From positions 186,001 through 250,000 of the forward strand of contig OZ220724.1 of the NCBI GenBank assembly GCA_965116715.1: a stretch of DNA of 64,000 nt. Reading direction: 5' to 3'. Source of the DNA: Poriferisodalis sp965116715. GTDB taxonomy: Bacteria > Actinomycetota > Acidimicrobiia > Acidimicrobiales > Poriferisodalaceae. The notes under the pieces are model-generated. The model saw only the letters and a list, made by a program, of their open reading frames with translations. It was not told where the DNA came from and did no database searches. The translations under genes were made by a program, and so were the position numbers. This document shows, in pieces, positions 33,466 to 43,682 of the stretch (the first letter of the stretch is position 1; every line of letters begins with the position of its first letter).

Positions 33466-34410
33466 ATGAGTGGCCGCGACAGCGACGTGCCGGCGCCGGA
33501 ACTGGTCGAGGTGGCCGACGGCGTCGAGCTCGCGCTGCATCGACTGGGCGGCGACGGGCCGCCGCTGCTGTTCGTGCACGCCACCGGCTTCAACGGCCGA
33601 ACCTACGGTCCGCTCACGAGCCGCCTGACCGAGCACTTCACCGTCTGGGCGCCTGACCTGCGCGCTCACGGCTGGAGCCCGCCGCCCGCTGATCGGGACT
33701 TCCTCTGGACGACGCTGGCCAATGACCTGCTGGGCATCGTGGACCATTTGGGCATCGCTCACGGCGAACTGGACTGCGTCGGGCATTCCATCGGCGCAGC
33801 GACGCTGCTGCTGGCCGATGCGCAGCGGCCCGGCACCATCCGGCGCATGTACGGCTACGAACCGGTCGTGTGGCGTATCGAAGACCAATTCGGCCCGGGA
33901 GAGAACCCGTTGATCGCGCTCACCACGAAGCGCCGGGAGACATTCGCCTCACGCGGCGAAGCCTTCGAGCGATTCGCAGCGCGCCCGCCGTTCAGCGGTG
34001 TGCGAGCCGATGCGCTGGCGAGCTACGTCGCCCATGGGTTCGAGGACCTGCCCGACGGCGCCGTGCGGCTGCGCTGCCGTGCCGCAGACGAGGCAGCGAC
34101 CTATGACGGCGAGTGGGTCTCCACGACGGTTCGACTCGAGGGCAGCCACACGCCGGTCGTCATCGGCAAGGGATTGGAGATGACCTTCGAGGACGTCGGG
34201 GTGCCCGCGCATGAGGTGTTGAAGAACTCCCGGCTCATCACCTACCACGGCCTGGGACACTTCGGGCCGTTCGAAGCGCCCGATGTGGTTGCGTCAGACG
34301 CATTGGCGACGGTGCAAGAAGCTGAGCCGGCAGGCGAAGCTGTGGCCCGAGCGGCCCGTGAGCGAAGCGAACAAGAGCGGAAAGCAAGTGGTGCTCATGT
34401 GGAGGGCTGA
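33466..34410 (+). CDS. Alpha/beta hydrolase
   Basis: A 314-residue alpha/beta hydrolase. Nucleophile Ser108 lies in CVGHSIGAAT, the oxyanion region is FVHATGFNGRTYG, PDLRAHGWSPPP follows, and the catalytic histidine is probably in YHGLGHFGPFEAP. The ~35 C-terminal residues (EAEPAGEAVARAARERSEQ) look like an added tail; its coding DNA contains a 32-bp sequence repeated near 45.4 kb. It lies between the DsbA-fold gene and another hydrolase in convergent orientation. Substrate unknown; an ester or lactone in aromatic catabolism would fit the neighbourhood. Confidence 0.87.
   Translation: MSGRDSDVPAPELVEVADGVELALHRLGGDGPPLLFVHATGFNGRTYGPLTSRLTEHFTVWAPDLRAHGWSPPPADRDFLWTTLANDLLGIVDHLGIAHGELDCVGHSIGAATLLLADAQRPGTIRRMYGYEPVVWRIEDQFGPGENPLIALTTKRRETFASRGEAFERFAARPPFSGVRADALASYVAHGFEDLPDGAVRLRCRAADEAATYDGEWVSTTVRLEGSHTPVVIGKGLEMTFEDVGVPAHEVLKNSRLITYHGLGHFGPFEAPDVVASDALATVQEAEPAGEAVARAARERSEQERKASGAHVEG
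34321..34352 (+). repeat. Dispersed 32-bp repeat, copy 1 (inside a hydrolase tail)
   Basis: The segment beginning GCTGAGCCGGCAGGCGAAG matches 45364-45395 at 30 of 32 positions. Here it is translated as part of the poorly conserved tail of the alpha/beta hydrolase. Confidence 0.6.
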
Positions 34411-34428
34411 CCTGACGGCTGTGCCAGC

Positions 34429-35283
34429 TCAGGAACCGGTGGCCACACATTCCGAGACGAAGTCGACCAGATAGTCGGCGATGCGCTCGGGCTGGTCGCG
34501 ATGCGCGACGTGGCCGCAATCGGCGAGCAGGTGGCCGGTCGCGTTCGGCGCTGACTGGACGATCGTCGACACCTGCGCTTCGGTTCCGTACTGGTCGCCC
34601 TCGCCCTGCAGCACCAGGACCGGGCAGGCGATGCGCTCGAGCAGCGGTCGGATGTCCCAGTGGCGAAACCGCGGGGTCAGCCAGACGTCTCGCCAGCGCT
34701 CGAAGGCGAGGCGCGGATGGTCGTGGTGGCGCGCTAGCCCCGAGATCACCTGCTCGCGCTGGCCGTCGATGCTGCGTATGCCGTCAATGCAGATGTCCTC
34801 GATGAACGAGTGCGGCGCAATCACGGCCACGCCGAGCGGCATCACCGACCCGAGCCCGGCTGCGATCAGCGAGATGGATGCACCGTCGCTGTGGCCGATG
34901 AGGATGGTGCGACCGATGCCGAGTTGGTCGAGCACGACGGGCAGCGCCTCGGTGGCCTCGCGTTCCATGAAGCCGTCGCTGTAGGCCTCGGGCACCGGGT
35001 CGGAGCGGCCGTAGCCGCCGCGGTCATAGGCGATGACTTCGAGCTGGCAGCGGCGCGCCAGCTCCACGGGCAGGTCTCGCCATTGGGTGATGCTGCCGAG
35101 ACCCTCGTGCAGCATCACGATCACGGGGCGGTCCTCGCCGGTGACGTGGCGTGGACTCCACCGGCGGTAGGCGATGCCAACCCCATCGACCTGCAGGCGG
35201 TCGTCCACTGTGACTGTCCCGGCAGTGTCCATTGCGGCAGGGACGTTGGCGCCTGAGTCGATGTCGCCGGATGCAGCGCTCAT
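34429..35283 (-). CDS. Alpha/beta hydrolase
   Basis: A 284-residue alpha/beta hydrolase. Visible motifs are MLHEGLGSITQWRDLP (oxyanion region), YDRGGYGRSDP, nucleophile Ser132 in LIGHSDGASISLIAA, and a late CGHVAHRDQPERI with the catalytic histidine. The GHSDG variant of the elbow and the HEGLGS stretch are seen in carbon-carbon hydrolases and related esterases near aromatic degradation genes. Its ATG lies 5 bp after the boxB stop on the same strand, so it is likely co-transcribed with boxB and could hydrolyse a CoA ester or ring-cleavage product in that pathway. Confidence 0.87.
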   Translation of the reverse strand: MSAASGDIDSGANVPAAMDTAGTVTVDDRLQVDGVGIAYRRWSPRHVTGEDRPVIVMLHEGLGSITQWRDLPVELARRCQLEVIAYDRGGYGRSDPVPEAYSDGFMEREATEALPVVLDQLGIGRTILIGHSDGASISLIAAGLGSVMPLGVAVIAPHSFIEDICIDGIRSIDGQREQVISGLARHHDHPRLAFERWRDVWLTPRFRHWDIRPLLERIACPVLVLQGEGDQYGTEAQVSTIVQSAPNATGHLLADCGHVAHRDQPERIADYLVDFVSECVATGS

Positions 35284-35288
35284 GGCGA

Positions 35289-36704
<1,416 letters not shown>

Positions 36705-36737
36705 GGGCGTTGCCCCTCGTCGCCGCGAAGGCTGACC

Positions 36738-38474
36738 CTACACACGGGTTCTTGCGTAGCTCGGGCGGGTGCCGGTGCCGTAGCGGGTCAGCGCGCCGTC
36801 CGGGCCGGTGGCGTTCGGACGGATGAAGATCCAGTTCTGCCAGGCAGACAACCGGCCGAAGATCTTCGTGGCCATCGTCTCTGGGCCGCAGAAGCGATGG
36901 TTCGCTTCCATCGCGGTGAGCGCGTCGGGCGAGAAGGCGGCTCGCTCTTCGACGGCCAGCCTCAGATCGTCGTCCCAGTCGAGATCGTCGGGGGTCGCGG
37001 TCGCCAGCCCGGCCTCGGCGGCAGCCTGTGCATCGAGGACCGAGCCAACGGTGTCGTGGGCGGCGGCAATGGCTGCGTCGTCGCCCCAGAGCCGCGACTG
37101 CAGCCTGGTGAGGCCGTTCGCCATCGGCATCGATCCCAGGCTGACCTGGGTCATTGCCAGCGTCGGCTGGCCGGCCTCAGCGCTCTGGGGTCCCCGCAGC
37201 GCGCGCACGGCCATGCCCACCGCGTCGTCGGGCCGCTCGTCCACGAACTCTCCGTCGAGGATGTAGGTGCGGTCAGCCGCCAGCGCCACCTCGGCAAGCA
37301 CGCCGGCAAAGCACGAGCCGGACTCGAGCGCCGCGATGAGCGTGCGGGCGGTGAGATCGAGCCGGGACAGGGTGCGACGCCACAGCAGCGCAGTTTCCCG
37401 CTCTGCATGGCTGGCGGGTTCGCACAGCGCCCAGTCATGGACAGTCACGTCAGCATGGCTGCCCTCGGTCAGCAGCACGACCGTGCCCAGATCGGGCTCG
37501 TTGAAGCGCAGGTGACACAGCAGGGCATCGAGCTCTCGCGCCGCTCGCAGCGGCCAGCGGGGATCGGCGCTTGCGCTGATCAGCACTTCCGCGCAGGCCC
37601 GATCGCGGTCCGGCGCCATGGCAACGAACTCGCCGATCACGCTGCCGTCCGGGGTGGGCGACATGTCCAGCGGTTCCAGCACCACGGCCTCGTCGTCCGG
37701 CTCAGTCTCTGAGGTTCGGGCTGTGCGGCTGCCATCTGCCAGCGCAGCGGCTCTCTCTCGCACTGCGTCATCGAACGACGTACGCGGTGCCAACTCGTCC
37801 ACCAGGCCCCATTCCAGCGCCACCTCTCCTCGCAGCCCCTCGGCTCGGGTGGCGAACACGTCGGCCCGGTCGCGGCGCACGTGGCGCTTGTCGGTCAGCC
37901 TGGTCAGCCCGCCGGTTCCTGGCAACACGCCCAGCAACGGCACTTCGGGCAGCGATACGGCGGTGTTGCGGTCGTCGACCAGCAGGATGTGATCGGTCGC
38001 CAGGGCCAGCTCGTACCCGCCTCCCGAGCACGCACCGCCCACGGCGGCGAGGAATCGGATGCCGCTGTTCCGGGAGGCTTCCTCGAGCTCCAACCGGGTC
38101 TCGTTGGTGAACTTGCACAGGTTCACCTTGTGGGCGTGGGTCGCCGCGGCCAACGCCCGGATGTTGGCTCCCGCGCAGAACACGCCCTCATAACCGCTGC
38201 CGATCACCACGCAGCCCACCTCGGGGTGCTCGAAGCGGATGCGACGGATGGCGTCGGCAAACTCCAGCTCGACGCCCATGTCGTAGCTGTTCAGCTTCAG
38301 CTCCGCGCCGTCGAAGATGCCGCCGTCGGGCTGCACCTGCATCAGTAGCGTCGCGATGGGTCCGTCGACGTGCAGGGTCCAGTGCTTCCACGGACGGAGA
38401 TCGCCGAAGAAATCGAGGTGGACCCCGGTGCCTGCCGGCAGTGTTGGCGCAGTGCTCACACGATGAGTGTGCAT
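36738..38474 (-). CDS. boxC: 2,3-epoxybenzoyl-CoA dihydrolase BoxC
   Basis: A 578-residue crotonase-superfamily enzyme that hydrolytically opens the 2,3-epoxybenzoyl-CoA ring to an aldehyde-acid CoA ester and formate. Two crotonase-like halves are visible: the first with VVIGSGYEGVFCAGANI and VGGACSGGGYELALATDHI, the second degenerate half ending in a C-terminal RFCGPETMATKIFGRLSAWQNWIF. The ATG at 38474 is chosen; an in-frame GTG 21 bases earlier is possible. Its start region faces the benzoate-CoA ligase gene across about 60 bp, implying shared control. Family length is about 550 residues. Confidence 0.92.
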   Translation of the reverse strand: MHTHRVSTAPTLPAGTGVHLDFFGDLRPWKHWTLHVDGPIATLLMQVQPDGGIFDGAELKLNSYDMGVELEFADAIRRIRFEHPEVGCVVIGSGYEGVFCAGANIRALAAATHAHKVNLCKFTNETRLELEEASRNSGIRFLAAVGGACSGGGYELALATDHILLVDDRNTAVSLPEVPLLGVLPGTGGLTRLTDKRHVRRDRADVFATRAEGLRGEVALEWGLVDELAPRTSFDDAVRERAAALADGSRTARTSETEPDDEAVVLEPLDMSPTPDGSVIGEFVAMAPDRDRACAEVLISASADPRWPLRAARELDALLCHLRFNEPDLGTVVLLTEGSHADVTVHDWALCEPASHAERETALLWRRTLSRLDLTARTLIAALESGSCFAGVLAEVALAADRTYILDGEFVDERPDDAVGMAVRALRGPQSAEAGQPTLAMTQVSLGSMPMANGLTRLQSRLWGDDAAIAAAHDTVGSVLDAQAAAEAGLATATPDDLDWDDDLRLAVEERAAFSPDALTAMEANHRFCGPETMATKIFGRLSAWQNWIFIRPNATGPDGALTRYGTGTRPSYARTRV

Positions 38475-38536
38475 CGTTAGTGTTCGCTTCGACACCCGCG
38501 TGTCCCACCAAGAGCCGACCGAACGGGGAGGGCAGC

Positions 38537-40033
38537 GTGAGCGCGAATGCCGTGCACCGATTCGTCATCGAACCCGCAGAGGCCGACCCTGATGCCACGG
38601 CGGTCATCGACGCAGCGAGCGGACGGCACACCAGCAGGGCCGAGATGGTCGCGGGCGCCAAAGCTGCGGCTGCGGCGCTGGTTGAGCGCGGCGTGCAGCC
38701 CGAGCAACGGGTGATGATGTGTGCGGCCGATGCGCCCGCGTTCCTGTGGTGGTTCTGGGGTGCCATGTGGATCGGCGCCGTGCCGGTGCCGGTCTCCACC
38801 ATGGTCCGCCGGCACGACTACGAATTCCTGCTGCACGACAGCCGCGCTGTCGGGCTGGTGTACTCGCCGCCGTTCGCTCCCGAGGTGGTGCCCGCAGCCG
38901 ACGGGCAGCCGTTCCTGCGCTGGACGTTCGACGACGCCGACGCAGGAGTGCTGGGCGATCCCAGTTCGGCTCCCGAGCCCTTTCCGGCCACCGACGACGA
39001 CATTGCGTTCTGGCTCTACACCTCGGGCACGACCGGGCAGCCCAAGGGCGCGATGCATCGCCACATCGACATGTCGGTCTGCACCAGCAGCTACGCCCGA
39101 GGCGTCTTGGACATGGGACCCGACGATGTCGTCTACTCGGTGCCCAAGCTGTTCTTCGCGTACGGGCTGGGCAATTCCGGCTACTTCGCCTCGGGCACCG
39201 GCGCGACAGCAGTGCTGAACCCCGCACGGCCAGAACCAGCGGCCGTTGCCGACCACGTTCGCGCCCACCGGCCCACGCTGTTCTTCAGCGTGCCCACGAA
39301 CTATGCGCAGTTGCTGGCCGCAGACCTGCCGGAGGACACGTTCTCGTCAGTGCGGCAAGGCATCTCGGGCGGCGAGCCGCTGCCTCCGGAGATTCACCGG
39401 CGCTTCGCCGAGCGCTTCGGCGTGGAGATTCTCGACGGCATCGGCACCACCGAGCTGGCCCACATCGCCATATCCAACCGGCGGGGCGCCTCGGTGCCCG
39501 GCACGACCGGAACGCCGCTCGACGGCTACGAGGTGTCGCTGCGCGATGAGCACGGCAATGAGGTGGCTGAGGGCGAGCCGGGCGCGCTGCATGTCGCCGG
39601 CGGCTCGGTGATGACCGGCTACTGGAACCGCACGGAGCGGACCCGAGCGGCACTCCAAGGACGCTTCCTCGCCACGGGCGACACCTATGTGCGCAACCCC
39701 GACGGCACCTATACCTACATGGGACGCTCCGACGACATGCTGAAGGTGGGAGGCATCTGGGTGTCGCCGATCGAGGTCGAAGGCTGCATTCTGGAAATGG
39801 ACGATGTGGTGCTGGCCGCCGTGGTCGGCGGCGCAGATGCCGAAGGACTGACCAAGCCGCATGCGTTCGTCGTGCCCACCGAGGGTGCGCAGCGCGACAC
39901 GCTGCCTGAGCGGGTGCAGGCTCATGTACGCGAACGGCTGGCGCCGTACAAGTACCCCCGTTGGGTGGATGTGCTGGACGACCTGCCGCTCACTGCCACC
40001 GGCAAGGTGAAGCGCTACCTGCTCCGCGACTGA
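38537..40033 (+). CDS. Benzoate-CoA ligase
   Basis: A 498-residue AMP-forming acyl-CoA synthetase. The adenylation motif is FWLYTSGTTGQPKGAMH, preceded by MCAADAPAFLWWFWGAMWIGAVPVPVST. Later come PKLFFAYGLGNSGYF, ILDGIGTTELAHI, SDDMLKVGGIWVSPIEVE and the C-terminal LPLTATGKVKRYLLRD with the adenylation lysine. The PKLFFAYGLGN stretch is typical of benzoate-CoA ligases. The GTG start has GGGGAGGG upstream. With boxB and boxC divergent beside it, the logical role is activating benzoate or a related aromatic acid for the box pathway. Confidence 0.88.
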   Translation: MSANAVHRFVIEPAEADPDATAVIDAASGRHTSRAEMVAGAKAAAAALVERGVQPEQRVMMCAADAPAFLWWFWGAMWIGAVPVPVSTMVRRHDYEFLLHDSRAVGLVYSPPFAPEVVPAADGQPFLRWTFDDADAGVLGDPSSAPEPFPATDDDIAFWLYTSGTTGQPKGAMHRHIDMSVCTSSYARGVLDMGPDDVVYSVPKLFFAYGLGNSGYFASGTGATAVLNPARPEPAAVADHVRAHRPTLFFSVPTNYAQLLAADLPEDTFSSVRQGISGGEPLPPEIHRRFAERFGVEILDGIGTTELAHIAISNRRGASVPGTTGTPLDGYEVSLRDEHGNEVAEGEPGALHVAGGSVMTGYWNRTERTRAALQGRFLATGDTYVRNPDGTYTYMGRSDDMLKVGGIWVSPIEVEGCILEMDDVVLAAVVGGADAEGLTKPHAFVVPTEGAQRDTLPERVQAHVRERLAPYKYPRWVDVLDDLPLTATGKVKRYLLRD

Positions 40034-40050
40034 GCAGGTGCGCCCGCTGC

Positions 40051-40120
40051 GGAGGCGGCGGGACCCTCTGCGACCAGCGATCCAGCAGGTCGCAACGTCG
40101 CAGAGTTCCCCGCCGCCTCC
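40051..40120. terminator. Long inverted-repeat terminator between convergent genes
   Basis: GGAGGCGGCGGG...CTCTGCGAC on the left pairs with GTCGCAGAG...CCCGCCGCCTCC on the right, around a 22-base loop with small internal mismatches. It sits between the ligase stop and the convergent esterase stop, so it probably terminates both transcripts. Confidence 0.7.
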
Positions 40121-40137
40121 ACAGCTAGGTCATGTGC

Positions 40138-41733
40138 TCAGCCCCAGGCGCGTGTGACAGCGCGGGGGAGTTCTTCGATCCACTGGATGAGGTCGTGCCC
40201 GCACACACGCTCGGTCCAGTCGTGGGGCGACTTGGCGAAGTGCAGCCACGCCGCCCATGCCTCGGTCGCCTGGTGGAAACCGCCTTCGAGCGTGCCTGCG
40301 CAGAGGTGCACGAACGGCGCCTCGGCGGCATTCCAGTTCATCTGCTCATTCGGCGGCATGCCGGTGGAATACGCCATGGCGTGGCCGTACTTGTCGCGGT
40401 GCATGTGACCGACGGCGAGAGCGTGGCCGCCGCCGTCGGACGCGCCGAACACGCCTCGCTGGCTGCGGTCGTCGGAGACGCCGAATGACTGCTCGGCCCA
40501 GGCCGACAGCTCCTCTACGAAGAAGCGCTGGTGACGGTCGAATCGGTCGTTGTCGAATCCGGGCAGGTACTCCATGGCCCGCTCGTTGCCATAGCCGCCC
40601 ATCGGCGCGGAGTGGGCTGCGACCAGCACGAAGCGGGGAACCGCTTCGTTGACGATGCCGGCGTCGAGCCGCCGGATGTAGGGGCCGATCATGCCGCCGT
40701 CGGTGGCATACAGCACCGGCAATCGCTCGGTGGCCGAGTGCTGCGGCGGCAGGTACACGGTGACCGTGCGCCTGGAGCGCAGCGAGGTGCTGTCGATGGT
40801 GTGGGTCTGTGTGACGCCGCGCAGTTCGTCGTCGGGGTGCGACGGGAGCTCTGCAGGGGATTCCGGGCCCCGGAACCGGTGCGGCACCGGGCCGCGCTGG
40901 CCGCCCAGCAAGCCGCCGCCGGGGTCGAGCGGCCAGAACCCGTAGCCGATCACGGCTTCTGGCAGCCGCTCGATGCGCACGCTGAGCGCCCACAGATCGC
41001 CGTCGGTGTGCTTGCCCTCGCCGTCGGCGACTCGCCACATGGGCAGCTCGATGACCGGACCGGGCAGCAGGCCAGCAGCGTCGCTGCGACATGCGAAGGT
41101 CAGCTCGTCGCCGTCGGCCCAGCAGCCTTCGGGGTGGGCGGCGAGCTGCGCATTCAGGAAGTCGGGAGATGGGTCGCGCCACACGCGGCACATGCGCTGG
41201 CCCGGCGGCAGGCCGCCCTCGGCGGCGCGTTCGCGGGCGAGCTCACGGTTGCGCCGGTCAATCTCGGTGCGCCGCTGGGCCAGCGTGGGCAGTCCCAGTC
41301 GGGAACGCGAATCGTCGTCGACGCTGTCATCGGTCGGTGCCAGCACCAGATCGCCCAAGTGCGTCGTCACCACCGTCCCGAACTGCTGGGGCCTGCCGCT
41401 CAGCAGGCTCATCTTGTCGGCGCATTCGGCGAAGACGGCACCGGCGCCCGGCACGCCGTCGCGGTGGGCACGGGCAGCCAGCTCACCGGCGATGGAGAAC
41501 ATCTGCGGGCCGCCGTGGACGCTCAGCGCCCGTGCAGCGCGCAGGGCATCCGCTCCCTGGGCCTGCTGCAGCTCTGGCGTGCGCGCCAGCAGCTGCACCA
41601 GCATGGGCACTTCGGCCGGCTCGGCCATCTCGATGCGGGTCAGCAGATCGCCCACCTCGTTCGCAGCGGCGGGTTCGCTGCCGGCGGTGCCCGGGTTGGG
41701 TATGTCGCTGCCCTCAGGGCCGTTGCCGTCCAT
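40138..41733 (-). CDS. Enterochelin esterase-like alpha/beta hydrolase
   Basis: A 531-residue protein whose C-terminal ~250 residues are an esterase-D/enterochelin-esterase-like domain: RTVTVYLPP, LPVLYATDGG, nucleophile serine in GVFGASDGGGHALAVG, and GGFHQATEAWAAWLHF near the end. The N-terminal half contains a helical region of leucine- and alanine-rich repeats and a middle beta-rich domain (LTFACRSDAAGLLPGP). The start is set by GGAGGG before the ATG. Enterochelin esterases hydrolyse ester siderophores, but no siderophore genes are near; the N-terminal extension is unusual. Convergent with benzoate-CoA ligase. Confidence 0.75.
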   Translation of the reverse strand: MDGNGPEGSDIPNPGTAGSEPAAANEVGDLLTRIEMAEPAEVPMLVQLLARTPELQQAQGADALRAARALSVHGGPQMFSIAGELAARAHRDGVPGAGAVFAECADKMSLLSGRPQQFGTVVTTHLGDLVLAPTDDSVDDDSRSRLGLPTLAQRRTEIDRRNRELARERAAEGGLPPGQRMCRVWRDPSPDFLNAQLAAHPEGCWADGDELTFACRSDAAGLLPGPVIELPMWRVADGEGKHTDGDLWALSVRIERLPEAVIGYGFWPLDPGGGLLGGQRGPVPHRFRGPESPAELPSHPDDELRGVTQTHTIDSTSLRSRRTVTVYLPPQHSATERLPVLYATDGGMIGPYIRRLDAGIVNEAVPRFVLVAAHSAPMGGYGNERAMEYLPGFDNDRFDRHQRFFVEELSAWAEQSFGVSDDRSQRGVFGASDGGGHALAVGHMHRDKYGHAMAYSTGMPPNEQMNWNAAEAPFVHLCAGTLEGGFHQATEAWAAWLHFAKSPHDWTERVCGHDLIQWIEELPRAVTRAWG

Positions 41734-41896
41734 GCCGCCCTCCGCCCGAGCCCACACGTCAGCGGACCGCTTGTCCCCTGATCGCGCTGCGAGGCTACTG
41801 TCGGCGCCTGAACCGCTGCCGGGGCCGCCGGCACCGTCGCAGCGGTTCCACACCCGGGCGTACTCCGGTACGCCCGCCCGAGACAGAGGAAATCCG

Positions 41897-42679
41897 GTGA
41901 GCGAAGAACCCCTGGTCCTGATCGAACAGCGCGGCTACGTGCAGATCCTCACGCTGAATCGCCCCGATGCGATGAACGCATTCAACATGGCGCTCTCAGA
42001 AGCGCTCGGCGAGGCGCTCGACGCGCTCGATGCCAATCCCGGTGTGCGCGTCGGTGTGATCACTGGCGCAGGGCGGGGCTTCAGCGCAGGCATGGACCTC
42101 AAGGCGTTCGTGAGCGGCGGCGGCATCGACGCGATGCCGAATCCGGCCGGGCGCGGCTTCGGGGGCATCGCCGAGCGCAGCGCGGCCAAGCCGCTCATCG
42201 CAGCGGTGGAGCGTTTCGCCCTGGCGGGAGGCTTGGAAGTGGCGCTGTCATGCGATCTGATCGTGGCGTCGGAAGGCACCATGCTGGGCATTCCGGAAGT
42301 GGGCGTGGGGCTGTTCGCAGGTGCCGGTGCGCTGCTGCGTCTGCCGCGCCAGCTTCCTTACAGCCTGGCCATGGAGATGGCGCTGACTGCCGAGCCGATC
42401 ACCGCCGAAGTAGCCCACCAGCACGGCATGGTGAACCGGGTCTGCCCCAAGGGCGAGGCGGTGAACGTGGCCGTCGAGCTCGGCGAGCGCATCGCTCGCA
42501 ATGCACCGAAGGGCGTGCGTGCCTCCAAGGCGCTGATCCGCAACGTGCTGGGTGTGTCCGAGGACGACTTCTGGGCATTCCAGCAGCCCGCGCTCGAGGA
42601 CGTCTTCGCATCGTCTGATGCCATCGAGGGCGCGACCGCCTTTGCCGAGCGGCGTGACCCGAACTGGGAGGACCGCTGA
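41897..42679 (+). CDS. Enoyl-CoA hydratase/isomerase family protein
   Basis: A 260-residue crotonase. The oxyanion-hole motifs are FSAGMDLKAF and ALAGGLEVALSCDLIVA, and a likely catalytic glutamate is in LGIPEVGVGLF. The C-terminal half (GVRASKALIRNVLGV) is normal. The GTG start is preceded by AGAGGAAA. It hydrates or isomerises an enoyl-CoA; its place next to box-pathway genes suggests a role in downstream beta-oxidation of the ring-opened product. The stop codon overlaps the start region of a methyltransferase gene. Confidence 0.9.
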   Translation: MSEEPLVLIEQRGYVQILTLNRPDAMNAFNMALSEALGEALDALDANPGVRVGVITGAGRGFSAGMDLKAFVSGGGIDAMPNPAGRGFGGIAERSAAKPLIAAVERFALAGGLEVALSCDLIVASEGTMLGIPEVGVGLFAGAGALLRLPRQLPYSLAMEMALTAEPITAEVAHQHGMVNRVCPKGEAVNVAVELGERIARNAPKGVRASKALIRNVLGVSEDDFWAFQQPALEDVFASSDAIEGATAFAERRDPNWEDR

Positions 42680-43290
42680 GCCGCTGGGCCGAGCGAGGCG
42701 ACATTCCCCGCGGCGCCGAGTACGACGACCGCTGGGCCGCCAAGGCGGCGCGCGGCGAGTCGATCCACGGCGAAGCCGACCTGGCCGACTCGCTGCTGCC
42801 GCGAGGCGCCAGCGTGCTTGACGCAGGGTGCGGCACCGGCCGGGTCGCCATCGAGCTGGCCCGGCGCGGTCACCACGTCGTCGGCGTCGACCTGGACCCG
42901 GCAATGCTCGACCTCGCACGGGACAAAGCGCCCGAGCTTCCGTGGATTCAGGGCGACCTGGCCACCGTGGTCGTATCACCGGAGTCCGGTACTCCGGGCG
43001 ACACCGGCGAGCGGCGGCTGTTCGACGCTGTGGTGGCCGCGGGCAACGTGATGATCTTCCTCGAGCGCGGGACCGAGGCAGCAGTGGTAGCCAACATCGC
43101 GGCGCACCTGCGGCCCGGCGGTGTGCTCGTGGCAGGTTTCCAGCTCAGCGACGGCTACATGGCGCTGCACGTCTACGACGCGCTCGCCGAACGCAACGGT
43201 CTCGAACTCGAATCGCGCTACTCGACCTGGGAAGGAGCGCCGTTCGAAGGCGGCGACTACGCCGTCTCAGTTCACCGCCGCGCCGGCTGA
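42676..43290 (+). CDS. SAM-dependent methyltransferase, probable CTG start
   Basis: A class I methyltransferase with SAM motif VLDAGCGTGRVAIELARRG, acidic VVGVDLDPAMLDLARDKAP and PWIQGDLATV. Homology begins well upstream of the first ATG/GTG (SRWAERGDIPRGAEYDDRW, RGESIHGEADLADSL), but the only start-like codons in that part are CTG. The CTG at 42676 follows GGGAGG at 4-5 bases and overlaps the preceding TGA as CTGA, giving 204 residues. A GTG at 42814 would delete the N-terminal part and begin inside motif I. The substrate is unknown. It is convergent with a small helical protein gene. Confidence 0.8.
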   Translation: MSRWAERGDIPRGAEYDDRWAAKAARGESIHGEADLADSLLPRGASVLDAGCGTGRVAIELARRGHHVVGVDLDPAMLDLARDKAPELPWIQGDLATVVVSPESGTPGDTGERRLFDAVVAAGNVMIFLERGTEAAVVANIAAHLRPGGVLVAGFQLSDGYMALHVYDALAERNGLELESRYSTWEGAPFEGGDYAVSVHRRAG

Positions 43291-43307
43291 GGACCGCTCA
43301 GGCAGGC

Positions 43308-43610
43308 TCAGTCGGTGGGGAGGCGGGCGAGGAGCTCGATCTTGCGCTCCTCGTACTCGTCGAAGCTGATCTCGTCGTTGTCGAACTGCGTCTGCACCTC
43401 TTCGACCAAGCGGATCAGGTCGGCCGCCGACAGCTCCTCGTCGAGGTTGCCGTCGAGGACGGCACCCGTGCCTTCGGACTCGGGCGTCTCGGCGACAAGC
43501 GGGCCGCTCTGAGCAACCTTGCCCATGCGCTTGGCGCGCTTGGCCTCGGCCTTCGCCTTCTTGGCCCGGTCCCTCTGCAGTTTCTCGAACGTCGTTCGAC
43601 CGGCAGCCAT
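43308..43610 (-). CDS. Small protein with SHOCT-like C-terminus
   Basis: A 100-residue protein. The N-terminal third is lysine/alanine-rich and helical (RAKKAKAEAKRAKRMGK), the middle is acidic, and the C-terminal part LVEEVQTQFDNDEISFDEYEERKIELLARL resembles the short C-terminal (SHOCT) helix pair, which is often found in small actinobacterial proteins. No catalytic motif is present. It stands between the convergent methyltransferase gene and an acyl-CoA ligase gene upstream. Function unknown; SHOCT-like segments usually mediate oligomerisation. Confidence 0.7.
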   Translation of the reverse strand: MAAGRTTFEKLQRDRAKKAKAEAKRAKRMGKVAQSGPLVAETPESEGTGAVLDGNLDEELSAADLIRLVEEVQTQFDNDEISFDEYEERKIELLARLPTD

Positions 43611-43682
43611 GACAACACCTCGCCCCTGTCCGACGAGCCATGCTACTGGCGGACTGGCTGATTCCGGGTGCAGCCCGAGGGC

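Noticed and set aside
43267..43641. Overlapping alternative frames around the SHOCT-like gene
   Set aside because: Only the frame ending at 43308 gives a sensible composition and domain-like C-terminus.
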